This document shows positions 25,541 to 33,432 of a stretch of DNA of 63,618 nucleotides, piece after piece. The position numbers and the translations under genes were made by a program. This DNA comes from Lachnospiraceae bacterium UBA1766. Its GTDB lineage: Bacteria; Bacillota; Clostridia; Lachnospirales; Lachnospiraceae. The notes under the pieces are model-generated. The model had not been told where the DNA came from. It did no database searches and worked only from the letters and a program-made list of their open reading frames with translations. The stretch lies in assembly GCA_002314715.1 (NCBI GenBank), contig DCGY01000062.1, forward strand, positions 988 through 64,605, written 5' to 3'. Each line of letters starts with the position of its first letter. The first letter of the stretch is position 1.

Positions 25541-25954
25541 TTATTCGTGTTTTTTCTGACATTTCGTACAGTAACCGTACAGCTCCAGCTTGTGTGCGGT
25601 AATGGTAAATCCTTCCGTTTCCCGCTCCAAATTCAAATGCCCGAAAGGACAATGCTCCAGGGGTACGCGCTTATGGCAGTCCAGACAAACCGCATAATGG
25701 GTATGTTCGCCGCGATTCAATTCATAGCGAGAGGTCTCCTCTCCCATAAAAGCACTACGGTTCACAAGCTTCTGCTCTTCAAAGGTGGTCAGGATACGAT
25801 AAACTGTTGACAGCGCCAGATTTTCGATTTCTTCTTTTTGCAAAGCGGCAAAAATCTGGGTGGCCGTTAAGGGCTCCGTCGTCTCATGCAAAATCCGGTA
25901 AACCGCTTTTCTCTGCTTCGTCCATTTAATATTCTTTGGATATACAATCTCCAT
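25541..25954 (-). CDS. Fur-family metal-responsive repressor
   Basis: A 137-aa Fur/Zur/PerR-type regulator. Residues ~1-80 form the winged helix (WTKQRKAVYRIL, LALSTVYRILTTF) and the C-terminal half has the metal and dimer sites: HTHYAVCLDCHK with CxxC, then CTKC near the end for structural zinc. It lies 12 bases after the membrane transporter gene in the same operon. Upstream of that operon is a perfect 7-1-7 inverted repeat at the transcription start, the operator architecture of this family, so the pair is probably autorepressed. Which metal it senses cannot be read. Confidence 0.92.
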   Translation of the reverse strand: MEIVYPKNIKWTKQRKAVYRILHETTEPLTATQIFAALQKEEIENLALSTVYRILTTFEEQKLVNRSAFMGEETSRYELNRGEHTHYAVCLDCHKRVPLEHCPFGHLNLERETEGFTITAHKLELYGYCTKCQKKHE

Positions 25955-25966
25955 ACGACCTACTCC

Positions 25967-26812
25967 TTATCCTACCAAAAAGCTAAACAGAATGCCCATG
26001 GCTACACCGACCCCATACAATACGCCCACGATAGCCAAATTTTCTTTCTTCTTGCCATTGGTTCGAAACAAAACCAGCACGCCTACACCGGCATTAGTCA
26101 AAAGACCGGCCAGCATGGTACCAAACAAAATGGTCTTTTCCAAATACAGTTTCGTAATAATTACGGAAGAAGCGCAGTTGGGAATCAATCCAACAATTCC
26201 GGCGAGGATAGGACCTAATACAGGGCGATTCAAAATAAACTCTGCCAATGCATCCTCTCCGATCCACTGCAATACGCCCTCTAATGCCAGACTGATAATG
26301 AATAAGAAGAAAGCGATTTGCAAGGTGTGAATCAAAGCAGATTTCACAATACTTTTGTCGCATTGACAATGGTCATGCTCACAAATCTCATGGATATGGT
26401 GCATAGGCTTCTTCTCATGATATACCATATCTACCAAAAATCCGAAAACAATGCCGATGATTACTTTTAGTAACAGAATCTTTCCTATAAGAAGCGGTGC
26501 CGCCTGTTCTGAAATCAGAATCGGAAGCATTTCATCCGAAGTGGAAAGATAAATTGCAATCAGGGTACCCATGGTGATGACTCTGCCGGCATACAAACCG
26601 GATGCTGCTGCCGAGAAGCCACACTGAGGCACAATACCCAACACACCTCCGATAACAGGACCGAACTTACCGGAGCGCTGTACCCACTGCTTAAATTGGT
26701 TGCCTGCCTTATGCTCCAAAAACTCCATGGCCCAATATGTTAAAAATAAAAAAGGAATCAGCTTCGCCACATCCAAAGCCACATCCATTAGCACGTCCAA
26801 TAACGCTTCCAT
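25967..26812 (-). CDS. Polytopic membrane transporter, putative metal exporter
   Basis: A 281-aa integral membrane protein with about eight hydrophobic segments in two similar halves: each half has a G-x-(V/I)-G-(I/V)-(V/I)-P-x-C motif, GPVIGGVLGIVPQCGFSAA and GPILAGIVGLIPNCASSVI. This inverted-repeat layout matches the clostridial family annotated as putative manganese transporter or arsenic efflux protein. A short His/Cys-rich cytoplasmic loop (HHIHEICEHDHCQCD) between the halves suggests metal binding. Operon with the Fur-family regulator. ATG 26812 was chosen; the open frame to 26905 runs through the operator and promoter and cannot be translated. Confidence 0.85.
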   Translation of the reverse strand: MEALLDVLMDVALDVAKLIPFLFLTYWAMEFLEHKAGNQFKQWVQRSGKFGPVIGGVLGIVPQCGFSAAASGLYAGRVITMGTLIAIYLSTSDEMLPILISEQAAPLLIGKILLLKVIIGIVFGFLVDMVYHEKKPMHHIHEICEHDHCQCDKSIVKSALIHTLQIAFFLFIISLALEGVLQWIGEDALAEFILNRPVLGPILAGIVGLIPNCASSVIITKLYLEKTILFGTMLAGLLTNAGVGVLVLFRTNGKKKENLAIVGVLYGVGVAMGILFSFLVG

Positions 26813-26845
26813 AATATACTCTTTTCTCAATCCTTTTATTTGCAA

Positions 26846-26862
26846 ATGCAAATCATTTGCAT
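26846..26862 (-). promoter_or_regulatory. Fur-family operator (7-1-7 palindrome)
   Basis: A perfect 17-base palindrome ATGCAAAT-C-ATTTGCAT, containing the 7-1-7 unit TGCAAAT-N-ATTTGCA. It lies just downstream of the -10 box, over the expected transcription start, ideally placed for repression by the Fur-family protein of the same operon. Confidence 0.75.
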
Positions 26863-26872
26863 CTGGAAGCTT

Positions 26873-26901
26873 ATCATACTGTATGCGGTAAAAAAAGTCA
26901 A
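26873..26901 (-). promoter_or_regulatory. Promoter of metal transporter-Fur operon
   Basis: Minus-strand TTGACT (26896-26901), 17-base spacer and TATGAT (26873-26878): a near-consensus sigma-A promoter. Confidence 0.8.
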
Positions 26902-27054
26902 GCATATCCGAGGCAGAAATATGACAAATGTCACGCTCCGTTCAAAACATCAATGACAAATAGTATCTGCAAGTCTTCTCCGACCCCGAATATAATGAAG
27001 CCATAACAAACAACAACGTTTTTTGAATTGTTTTAGAAAAGAGAGGGATTTGTT

Positions 27055-28710
27055 ATGGAACAGAACAAAAAAATATTTTCTACCATACTTTTATCCGTAG
27101 GCGTGTTATTCATCATCGTCTCCGGAGCAATCTTTATTTCACAGACCTGGAGTTTCCTTCCGGATGAATTAAAGAAAATCTGCTTATTCCTGGTAACCGC
27201 GTTGATGTTTACCGGTTCCGCTGTGACAGAAATGAAATGGAACCTTCGTAAATCATCTCTGGCCCTGTACTACCTGGGAACCTTTTTTACCGGTTATTCC
27301 ATTTTGTCTGTGTGCATGTATTTTGAAACCGGTTTGACCTTCACCATAAGCGCCGCTTTGCTGGGCATGCTCTTACCGGTCACCTTACATTATGTAAGAA
27401 CCCGCAATGCATTTGACTTCCTGTTAGAGGTACTTTTGGCAGATGGCTTACTGTTTTGCCTGTTTACCGATTTAAATGTAAGCTGCCTTGACACCATTTT
27501 ATTCCCTGCCTCCGCAGTATCCCTTGCATTATCCGGCTTCCTGTACTATTTACAAAAGGAGCATCAGGAATCAGACTCCACCTTCTGGATTGCCTGGAGC
27601 TTCTACGGAGTACACAGTATTTTCGTATTGCTGTCTTCTCTCCCCAAGCTCTTTGATGACAATTTTATTTATCTTAATGCAATTGCGGTGGGAATGGTGC
27701 TTGCTTCCCTTTCCGTTCTATACATGATTTATCAAAACACTTTGGTACGTGTTATGCAGAGTGTGCTCATGTCCTACTTTGTGCTGGTATTAATGAACTG
27801 TTTACGTGCATTACTTTTTGACGACAATCTTCTCCTGATGTTCTTCCTTGCTTTTGCAGGAAATGTTTTGATCATGGCCGCTTTGAACCGAAAAGAAATG
27901 GTTATTATCAACGCAGTCGTTACCATGCTGTTTGTATTTTTCCTGATGTTCTTATTTATTTTATGCACCGCATTCAGCGGAACCTATGACAAGTATTATC
28001 CTTTTGCAACCGTATTTGCCGCAGGCTGCCTTCTCAAGGTTTTCCTTTCAAAGGAAAAATATGATTGGAAAGAGCTGACAAAATGGTGCACAAGCTTTGT
28101 GGCGCTGGATATCTGCCTTGGAATTTCCGCTTTCCGGGAAGCCTTTGCCTTAGATAACTGCTTCCTCATGGTGCTTTCCATTGTTTGTCTCCAACTTGGT
28201 ATGTTTTTCAAAAAGTACGAAGTGGTACAGTCTCTGGCCAGAGTATTCGCCCTTTGTTTCTTCCTGGTAAACTTTATCGCCAACCCAATCCTTCCGGTTA
28301 AATTTTATACCGCGAAGGGCCCGGTAATTGATTTTACCGTAGAACATGCATGTATTTTAATCGGCCTTGGCATTGTCCTTTTCGGAATCATTTGGTATCA
28401 TAAGTGCAAGACCGTTCGTATGCTTCAATTCGTTGGTCTTTGTACCGAGTTGGCATTCCTGCTTTTCTACAATATAAATATGGAATCTCTTCCAAATATA
28501 TTATTCTTGGGAATTGCCTCTTTCCTCTGCCTGTTGGTTTCCGCAGGCCTGAAGTTTAAAAATTACACCATCGCTTTCGCTTTGACTCTTGTATTGATTG
28601 TCCTGTATCTGACCAAGGCTGTTTGGATGAGCATTGCATGGTGGGTATACCTTTTCATCGCCGGTATGGTGCTGGTTTTCTTTGCCATCCGTCGCGAAAA
28701 GGCAGAATAA
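27055..28710 (+). CDS. Polytopic membrane protein, unknown function
   Basis: A 551-aa protein with about 16 hydrophobic segments and very short loops, no soluble domain. The N-terminal part (ILLSVGVLFIIVSGAIFISQTWSF) resembles the start of DUF2157/DUF4401-type membrane proteins. The gene has a good GAGAGG ribosome binding site and a TATAAT at 26991. It is followed on the same strand by a histidine kinase and response regulator, so it may be a sensor partner or target of that system. The 67 bases before the kinase hold a long inverted repeat. Confidence 0.75.
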   Translation: MEQNKKIFSTILLSVGVLFIIVSGAIFISQTWSFLPDELKKICLFLVTALMFTGSAVTEMKWNLRKSSLALYYLGTFFTGYSILSVCMYFETGLTFTISAALLGMLLPVTLHYVRTRNAFDFLLEVLLADGLLFCLFTDLNVSCLDTILFPASAVSLALSGFLYYLQKEHQESDSTFWIAWSFYGVHSIFVLLSSLPKLFDDNFIYLNAIAVGMVLASLSVLYMIYQNTLVRVMQSVLMSYFVLVLMNCLRALLFDDNLLLMFFLAFAGNVLIMAALNRKEMVIINAVVTMLFVFFLMFLFILCTAFSGTYDKYYPFATVFAAGCLLKVFLSKEKYDWKELTKWCTSFVALDICLGISAFREAFALDNCFLMVLSIVCLQLGMFFKKYEVVQSLARVFALCFFLVNFIANPILPVKFYTAKGPVIDFTVEHACILIGLGIVLFGIIWYHKCKTVRMLQFVGLCTELAFLLFYNINMESLPNILFLGIASFLCLLVSAGLKFKNYTIAFALTLVLIVLYLTKAVWMSIAWWVYLFIAGMVLVFFAIRREKAE

Positions 28711-28712
28711 TC

Positions 28713-28763
28713 TCGTATTTGTAGTCCCTCGACAAGCTCGACGCTAAATCCAAACAAATACGA
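28713..28763 (+). other. Intercistronic hairpin
   Basis: A perfect 10-bp inverted repeat TCGTATTTGT / ACAAATACGA, with a second small palindrome (TCGACAAGCTCGA) in its loop. There is no T run, so it is more likely an mRNA processing or stability element between the membrane protein and the kinase than a terminator. Confidence 0.55.
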
Positions 28764-28777
28764 TTTCCGGGATACTT

Positions 28778-30052
28778 ATGGAATTATTACTTGGATTCAT
28801 TTATTTAATTGTAATCGGAGCAGTGCTGTTCAGTATGGCAGCGCTGCTTCTTCGCGGAGAAAATACCAAGACCAATCGATTCTACATGATCAATCAGGGA
28901 CTGGCCGTCATCTGGTGCAGCTCCCAGATTCTCCTAATGGTAGCCGGTACCAAGTGGCAACTGACGCTTGCATACCTGATCGGAAATATCGGCATCTGCT
29001 TTATCGGTTCCTGTTGGTTGTATTTTTCCTGCCTGTACAGCGGGTTGGAATCCCAAAAATGGATCTATATCCCGCCCTTTTTCCTTTCTGCGGTGCATTA
29101 TCTTTGCGTTATGACCAATGAATGGCATCATTTGTACTATGGCAATTTTTCCATGGAAAGCATTACCCACGGACCACTGTTTTATACCAATGTCGCCTGC
29201 ACCTACGGAACGGTTCTCATGGGTTCCGCCATTTTGTACCGGCATATGGATAAGAAGCATTCCCTGGCCAGACGTTTGGTTATCGCATCCGTACTGCTGC
29301 CGGTGGTATTAAATGCAATTTACCTTTTGGGCCTGATTCAGTCTTCCTTTGATATCACTCCTTTGGGCTTCGGCATTTCCATCGTACTGGTTTTCCGTGC
29401 CACAACCAAATATCATTTTATGAATTTAAAGCGGGAGCTGGCCATCACCAACGAAAAGCTTTTGTTGGAGCAGGAACGAAACCGCATCGCGCAGCAGGTA
29501 CATGACACCGCCGGACATACCCTGACCATGATTCAGTCCTATATGAAGCTGGCAGAGGTGTCCGCCTCCAAGGAAGAATATGAGGAAGTAAAGCAATACC
29601 TTGCCGAAGCCAGAACCTTGACCGGCCAGGGAATTCGCGAGCTTCGGGAATCCATTAATATGCTGCGGGAAGCGGCTGAATACGAATTGGTTACCCAGGG
29701 AGTTATGCAGTTGGCCAAACAGGTAAAAGAACTTCCGGTAGAGGTAACCATAAAAGGAGAAGACAGTAATCGTTATTCTCACTTATCCAAAACCGTTTAT
29801 GATACGGTCCGGGAATCCATTACGAATTCCCTGAAATATGCCAATGCCTCCAAAATGGACATTATTATTCGATTTCAAAAGGATTCCTTGGAATTAATGA
29901 TTGCCGATGACGGAATCGGATGTGATATAATAAATGAAAACAATGGTATTCGCGGTATTCGTGAACGGGTGGAAAAGGCCGGTGGAACCGTACGTTTCTC
30001 TTCCGGAGACCGGGAAGGTTTCCTGACCCGCGTCCAGTTACCCGTTTCGTGA
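28778..30052 (+). CDS. NarL-type sensor histidine kinase
   Basis: A 424-aa kinase. Residues ~1-215 hold seven hydrophobic segments (a 7TM-type sensor with a conserved Trp/Tyr-rich core), a short coiled-coil follows, then a HisKA_3 domain with the phospho-acceptor His in RIAQQVHDTAGHTLT and a HATPase with ADDGIGCD and NNGIRGIRERVEKAGG. Partner of the LuxR-type regulator 25 bases downstream. The ribosome binding site is weak. The ligand is unknown. Confidence 0.92.
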   Translation: MELLLGFIYLIVIGAVLFSMAALLLRGENTKTNRFYMINQGLAVIWCSSQILLMVAGTKWQLTLAYLIGNIGICFIGSCWLYFSCLYSGLESQKWIYIPPFFLSAVHYLCVMTNEWHHLYYGNFSMESITHGPLFYTNVACTYGTVLMGSAILYRHMDKKHSLARRLVIASVLLPVVLNAIYLLGLIQSSFDITPLGFGISIVLVFRATTKYHFMNLKRELAITNEKLLLEQERNRIAQQVHDTAGHTLTMIQSYMKLAEVSASKEEYEEVKQYLAEARTLTGQGIRELRESINMLREAAEYELVTQGVMQLAKQVKELPVEVTIKGEDSNRYSHLSKTVYDTVRESITNSLKYANASKMDIIIRFQKDSLELMIADDGIGCDIINENNGIRGIRERVEKAGGTVRFSSGDREGFLTRVQLPVS

Positions 30053-30077
30053 ACCATTTTTTCAAAAGGGGAGAAGT

Positions 30078-30731
30078 ATGGCTAAGATTAAAGTACTGAT
30101 TGCAGATGATATCATGATTTTGAGACAGGGCCTAAAGGCGGTTTTGGAGCAGGACGAAGAAATCGAAGTAGTCTCACTGGCCCAAAACGGTAAAGAGGCT
30201 TTTGAAAAATGCAAAATTCATCGTCCCGATGTGGTCCTCATGGATATGCGAATGCCCGACTACGACGGTGCTTTCGGCATCCGTTCCATCAAGGAAAATT
30301 GCCCCGGCATTAAGGTTTTGGTACTTACCACCTTTGACGATGACGAAACCATCGAAAAAGCCGTGCAAAGCGGTGCCGACGGATATATCTTAAAGGAACT
30401 GGAGGACGCCAAAGTGATTTCCTCCGTAAAAAGTGTCTACGATGGCATGAGCATCTTCGGAAGTCGCATTTACCAGGTGATGAAAAGCAAGATGGACCAA
30501 CCCGCTGCTGCCGCCCCTGTGGATACCGGTATTGCAGAAGAACTGACCGACCGGGAAAAGGATGTGCTTCGCCTGGTGGCGAAAGGTTATGACAACAAGG
30601 AAATCTCCGCAGAACTTTATCTGGCGGAAGGAACCGTTCGAAACCTGGTGTCCAGACTATTGGAAAAACTGGACAGAAAAGACCGCACCCAACTGGCAAT
30701 TTACGCAGTCAAGCACGGTCTCGATGAATAA
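30078..30731 (+). CDS. NarL/LuxR-type response regulator
   Basis: A 217-aa regulator with an N-terminal receiver domain (acidic pair in LIADDIMIL, phospho-acceptor Asp in VVLMDMRMP, Thr in LVLTTFDDD, Lys in GYILKEL) and a C-terminal LuxR helix-turn-helix (LTDREKDVLRLVAKGYDNKEI...VRNLVSRLLEKL). It forms a two-component pair with the preceding kinase. The AGGGGAG site is six bases from the ATG. Confidence 0.95.
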   Translation: MAKIKVLIADDIMILRQGLKAVLEQDEEIEVVSLAQNGKEAFEKCKIHRPDVVLMDMRMPDYDGAFGIRSIKENCPGIKVLVLTTFDDDETIEKAVQSGADGYILKELEDAKVISSVKSVYDGMSIFGSRIYQVMKSKMDQPAAAAPVDTGIAEELTDREKDVLRLVAKGYDNKEISAELYLAEGTVRNLVSRLLEKLDRKDRTQLAIYAVKHGLDE

Positions 30732-30747
30732 CTCTGTTTTCAAAAAA

Positions 30748-31500
30748 TTACAATAAATCCAACTCAACCGGACAGTGATCGGAGCCAAACACTTCATTAT
30801 GAATGGATGCGCCCTGTAATCTGTTCTTTATATTTTCGGATACCAGGAAATAGTCTATACGCCAGCCCGCATTCTTCTGTCTGGCCTGGAAGCGATAAGA
30901 CCACCAGCTGTAAATATCCTTTTCCTCCGGATAAAAATAACGGAAGCTGTCGATAAACCCACTTTCCAAAAGAACCGTCATTTTCTCCCGCTCCTGGTCG
31001 GTAAAACCGGCATTGTTGCGATTGGTCTTTGGATTCTTTAAATCGATTTCTTTGTGGGCTACATTTAAGTCACCACAGACGATAACGCCCTTCTTTTGGG
31101 CCAACTCGTTTAAATATGCACGGAAAGCATCCTCCCACTGCATACGGTAGTCCAAACGCTTTAACTCATCCTGGGAGTTGGGTGTATACACGGTTATCAA
31201 ATAAAAATCGCTGTATTCCAACGTAATCACACGACCTTCATGATCATGTTCTTCGATTCCCATGCCATAGGATACGGAAATGGGCTCTTTTTTTGCAAAG
31301 ATAGCAGTACCGGAATAACCCTTTTTCTCCGCATAATTCCAGTATTGATGGTAGCCCGGCAAATCCATTTCAATCTGTCCTGCCTGAAGCTTCGTTTCCT
31401 GCAGGCAAAAGAAATCCGCATCCAGCTTCTGAAAGTCCTCCATAAAATTCTTTCCCATCACGGCTCTTAAACCATTTACGTTCCAGGAGATAAATTTCAT
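30748..31500 (-). CDS. xth: Exodeoxyribonuclease III
   Basis: A 250-aa AP endonuclease/exonuclease with FISWNVNGLRA, the metal-binding Glu in LQETKLQ, VCGDLNVAHKEIDL, and WRIDYFLVS and GSDHCPVELDL at the C-terminus. It removes abasic-site blocked ends in base-excision repair. It converges with the response regulator gene. The 14-mer CTCACATTTCACAA before its start is the same as before tatD. Confidence 0.95.
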   Translation of the reverse strand: MKFISWNVNGLRAVMGKNFMEDFQKLDADFFCLQETKLQAGQIEMDLPGYHQYWNYAEKKGYSGTAIFAKKEPISVSYGMGIEEHDHEGRVITLEYSDFYLITVYTPNSQDELKRLDYRMQWEDAFRAYLNELAQKKGVIVCGDLNVAHKEIDLKNPKTNRNNAGFTDQEREKMTVLLESGFIDSFRYFYPEEKDIYSWWSYRFQARQKNAGWRIDYFLVSENIKNRLQGASIHNEVFGSDHCPVELDLL

Positions 31501-31642
31501 TTGTTTTTATCCTCACATTTCACAAGTTTCTCTTTGGTATTTCTTCATTCTATTTATTTTAACATGCCTCCTGCACTTATGCTATCTGAAATTCATCTTT
31601 TCCGTTTGATTCCGGCTTCTGACGAATATTCAAAAAATTGGC

Positions 31643-32794
31643 TTAAATTGTAATCATCTCATATGCTCTCTGTCCAAGCCCCATCTTCTCAGCATGGGCA
31701 AGACAGGATTCCCACTCTGTATCTGGATGAGTCATATGGAAGTGGTCCTCATGATTTTGATTATGATGTTCGCATCCACACTCTCCATGACCTTCCTTCA
31801 TCAGATTATCTGCCAAAATACTTCCGCTGTTTGCAGGCATCTTATTGCAAAGGTCTGCACAAGCCTGATCCAATGCAACCGGGTCAAAAGAAGCAAGCAT
31901 ACCTACATTAGGGATAATCGGAATATCATTCTCACTGTGACAATCACAGTTGGGTGATACATCACAAATCAAGGAAATGTGGAAGCAGGGACGGTCCCTG
32001 CAAACTGCTACCGAATACTCTGCCATCTTATAATTTAACATCGCAATGGAATCACTGAAATTTGCAGAAATAACGTCCCTTGGGCAAACTGCCAAACACC
32101 GTCCGCATCCAACACATTTCTCGTGGTTAATGGTAGCCTTTCCATTTGTAATCAACGGTGCATCATGGGCACAAATCTTCTTGCAAGTACCACATCCGAC
32201 ACATCCTGACTGGTCCACGGATGGCTTACCGTCACAATGCTGTTCCATCTTGCCTGCTCTGGAACCGCATCCCATGCCAATATTCTTAATTGCTCCACCA
32301 AAGCCTGCCATTTCATGCCCCTTGAAATGCGTAAGAGAAATAAAAATATCCGCATCCATAATGGCATGCCCGATTTTCGCCTCTTTTACGTACTCGCCGT
32401 TAATGGGGACAATGGTTTCGTCGGTTCCTTTTAATCCGTCTGCAATCAGTACATGACATCCTGTTTGGAGCGGCGAAAAACCATTTACATAAGCCGTTTC
32501 CAAATGATCCAAGGCATTTTTACGGCTACCTACGTATAAGGTATTACAGTCTGTCAGAAAAGGCTTTCCCCCCAATTCCTTTACATAATCCGCAACAACC
32601 TTCGCATAATTGGGTCTTAAAAATGCCAGGTTCCCGTATTCTCCGAAATGAATTTTGATTGCAGTATACTTGTCACGAAAATCAATGTTTTCAAACCCTG
32701 CTTTCTTCATCAAACGATGCAGCTTCTGTAACAAATTCTCGTTATAGTTTGTTTTGAATGTGGTAAAAAATACCTTCGACTTTTCGTTTTCCAT
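31643..32794 (-). CDS. DUF362 protein with two 4Fe-4S ferredoxin clusters
   Basis: A 383-aa soluble protein. The N-terminal ~190 residues (KVFFTTFKTNYNENLL...LTDCNTLYVGSRKNALDHLETAYVNGF) are a DUF362 domain, and residues ~190-245 carry two 4Fe-4S motifs, CVGCGTCKKICAHDAP and CVGCGRCLAVCPRDV. Near the C-terminus is a Cys/His-rich patch (GHGECGCEHHNQNHEDHFH) that may bind metal. Proteins of this type are common in anaerobes and of unknown redox role. The 142 bases before it to exonuclease III contain no visible gene. Confidence 0.9.
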   Translation of the reverse strand: MENEKSKVFFTTFKTNYNENLLQKLHRLMKKAGFENIDFRDKYTAIKIHFGEYGNLAFLRPNYAKVVADYVKELGGKPFLTDCNTLYVGSRKNALDHLETAYVNGFSPLQTGCHVLIADGLKGTDETIVPINGEYVKEAKIGHAIMDADIFISLTHFKGHEMAGFGGAIKNIGMGCGSRAGKMEQHCDGKPSVDQSGCVGCGTCKKICAHDAPLITNGKATINHEKCVGCGRCLAVCPRDVISANFSDSIAMLNYKMAEYSVAVCRDRPCFHISLICDVSPNCDCHSENDIPIIPNVGMLASFDPVALDQACADLCNKMPANSGSILADNLMKEGHGECGCEHHNQNHEDHFHMTHPDTEWESCLAHAEKMGLGQRAYEMITI

Positions 32795-32818
32795 GTTTTC
32801 TATTTTCCTCTCATTTCC

Positions 32819-33304
32819 TTATTTGATTATTTCCAATTCTCTTCCGTCCAGCACTGCCTGCTTCAACACATCTTGCACATAGACCAGCTTTAAGGAAAAG
32901 AAATCCTGCCTTTCCTCCAAAAGCGTAAAGAAAATCTTATCCCCTTCCCACAAGGGCAAATCAAAAACTTTCTTCTTATCAATCCAGGCCAATTCCCCTT
33001 CACTGCATTCGATTTCCTGCCCTTCGAAATCCTTGCTGGTGTACAAAAAGGTAAACTCATCCATATCGTCTATCACAAAGGTCAAAAGTCCCCTGAGTTT
33101 GCAGGATTTCATGGTAAGTCCTGTCTCCTCCAGCACTTCCCTTCGGACACATTCCTCCGGGGACTCTCCGTGCTCCGTATGTCCTCCAACACCGATGTAT
33201 TTATCTTTATTGATGTCCTTTTCTTTTTTGGTGCGATGCAGCATCAAATACCGATTATCCTTTTCCAAATAGCAAAGAGTGGTTACAACTGCATTCTTAT
33301 GCAT
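32819..33304 (-). CDS. NUDIX hydrolase, MutT-like
   Basis: A 161-aa Nudix protein with a complete box GHTEHGESPEECVRREVLEETGL in a YIGVGGH context typical of 8-oxo-dGTP diphosphatase (MutT-like) members. LCYLEKDNRYLMLHRTKKEKD gives the phosphate-binding strand. ATG 33304 has AAGGA upstream. It is followed by the DUF362 gene 24 bases away. Confidence 0.92.
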   Translation of the reverse strand: MHKNAVVTTLCYLEKDNRYLMLHRTKKEKDINKDKYIGVGGHTEHGESPEECVRREVLEETGLTMKSCKLRGLLTFVIDDMDEFTFLYTSKDFEGQEIECSEGELAWIDKKKVFDLPLWEGDKIFFTLLEERQDFFSLKLVYVQDVLKQAVLDGRELEIIK

Positions 33305-33346
33305 AGTCTTATCCTTCTTTCGTTTTTTTCTCATGTAATAATTTAA

Positions 33347-33392
33347 TCAAAAAAGAGATGATTTTACTAGAATTATAGCAAAATCATCTCTT
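33347..33392 (-). terminator. Terminator of multi-modular GH5 gene
   Basis: A 13-bp perfect stem AAGAGATGATTTT / AAAATCATCTCTT followed on the minus strand by a T run. The loop contains a minus-strand TATAAT that could serve the Nudix gene downstream. Confidence 0.88.
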
Positions 33393-33432
33393 ATACTCTA
33401 CTAAAAAAACAAAAAATCGTCCGGAATAATCC

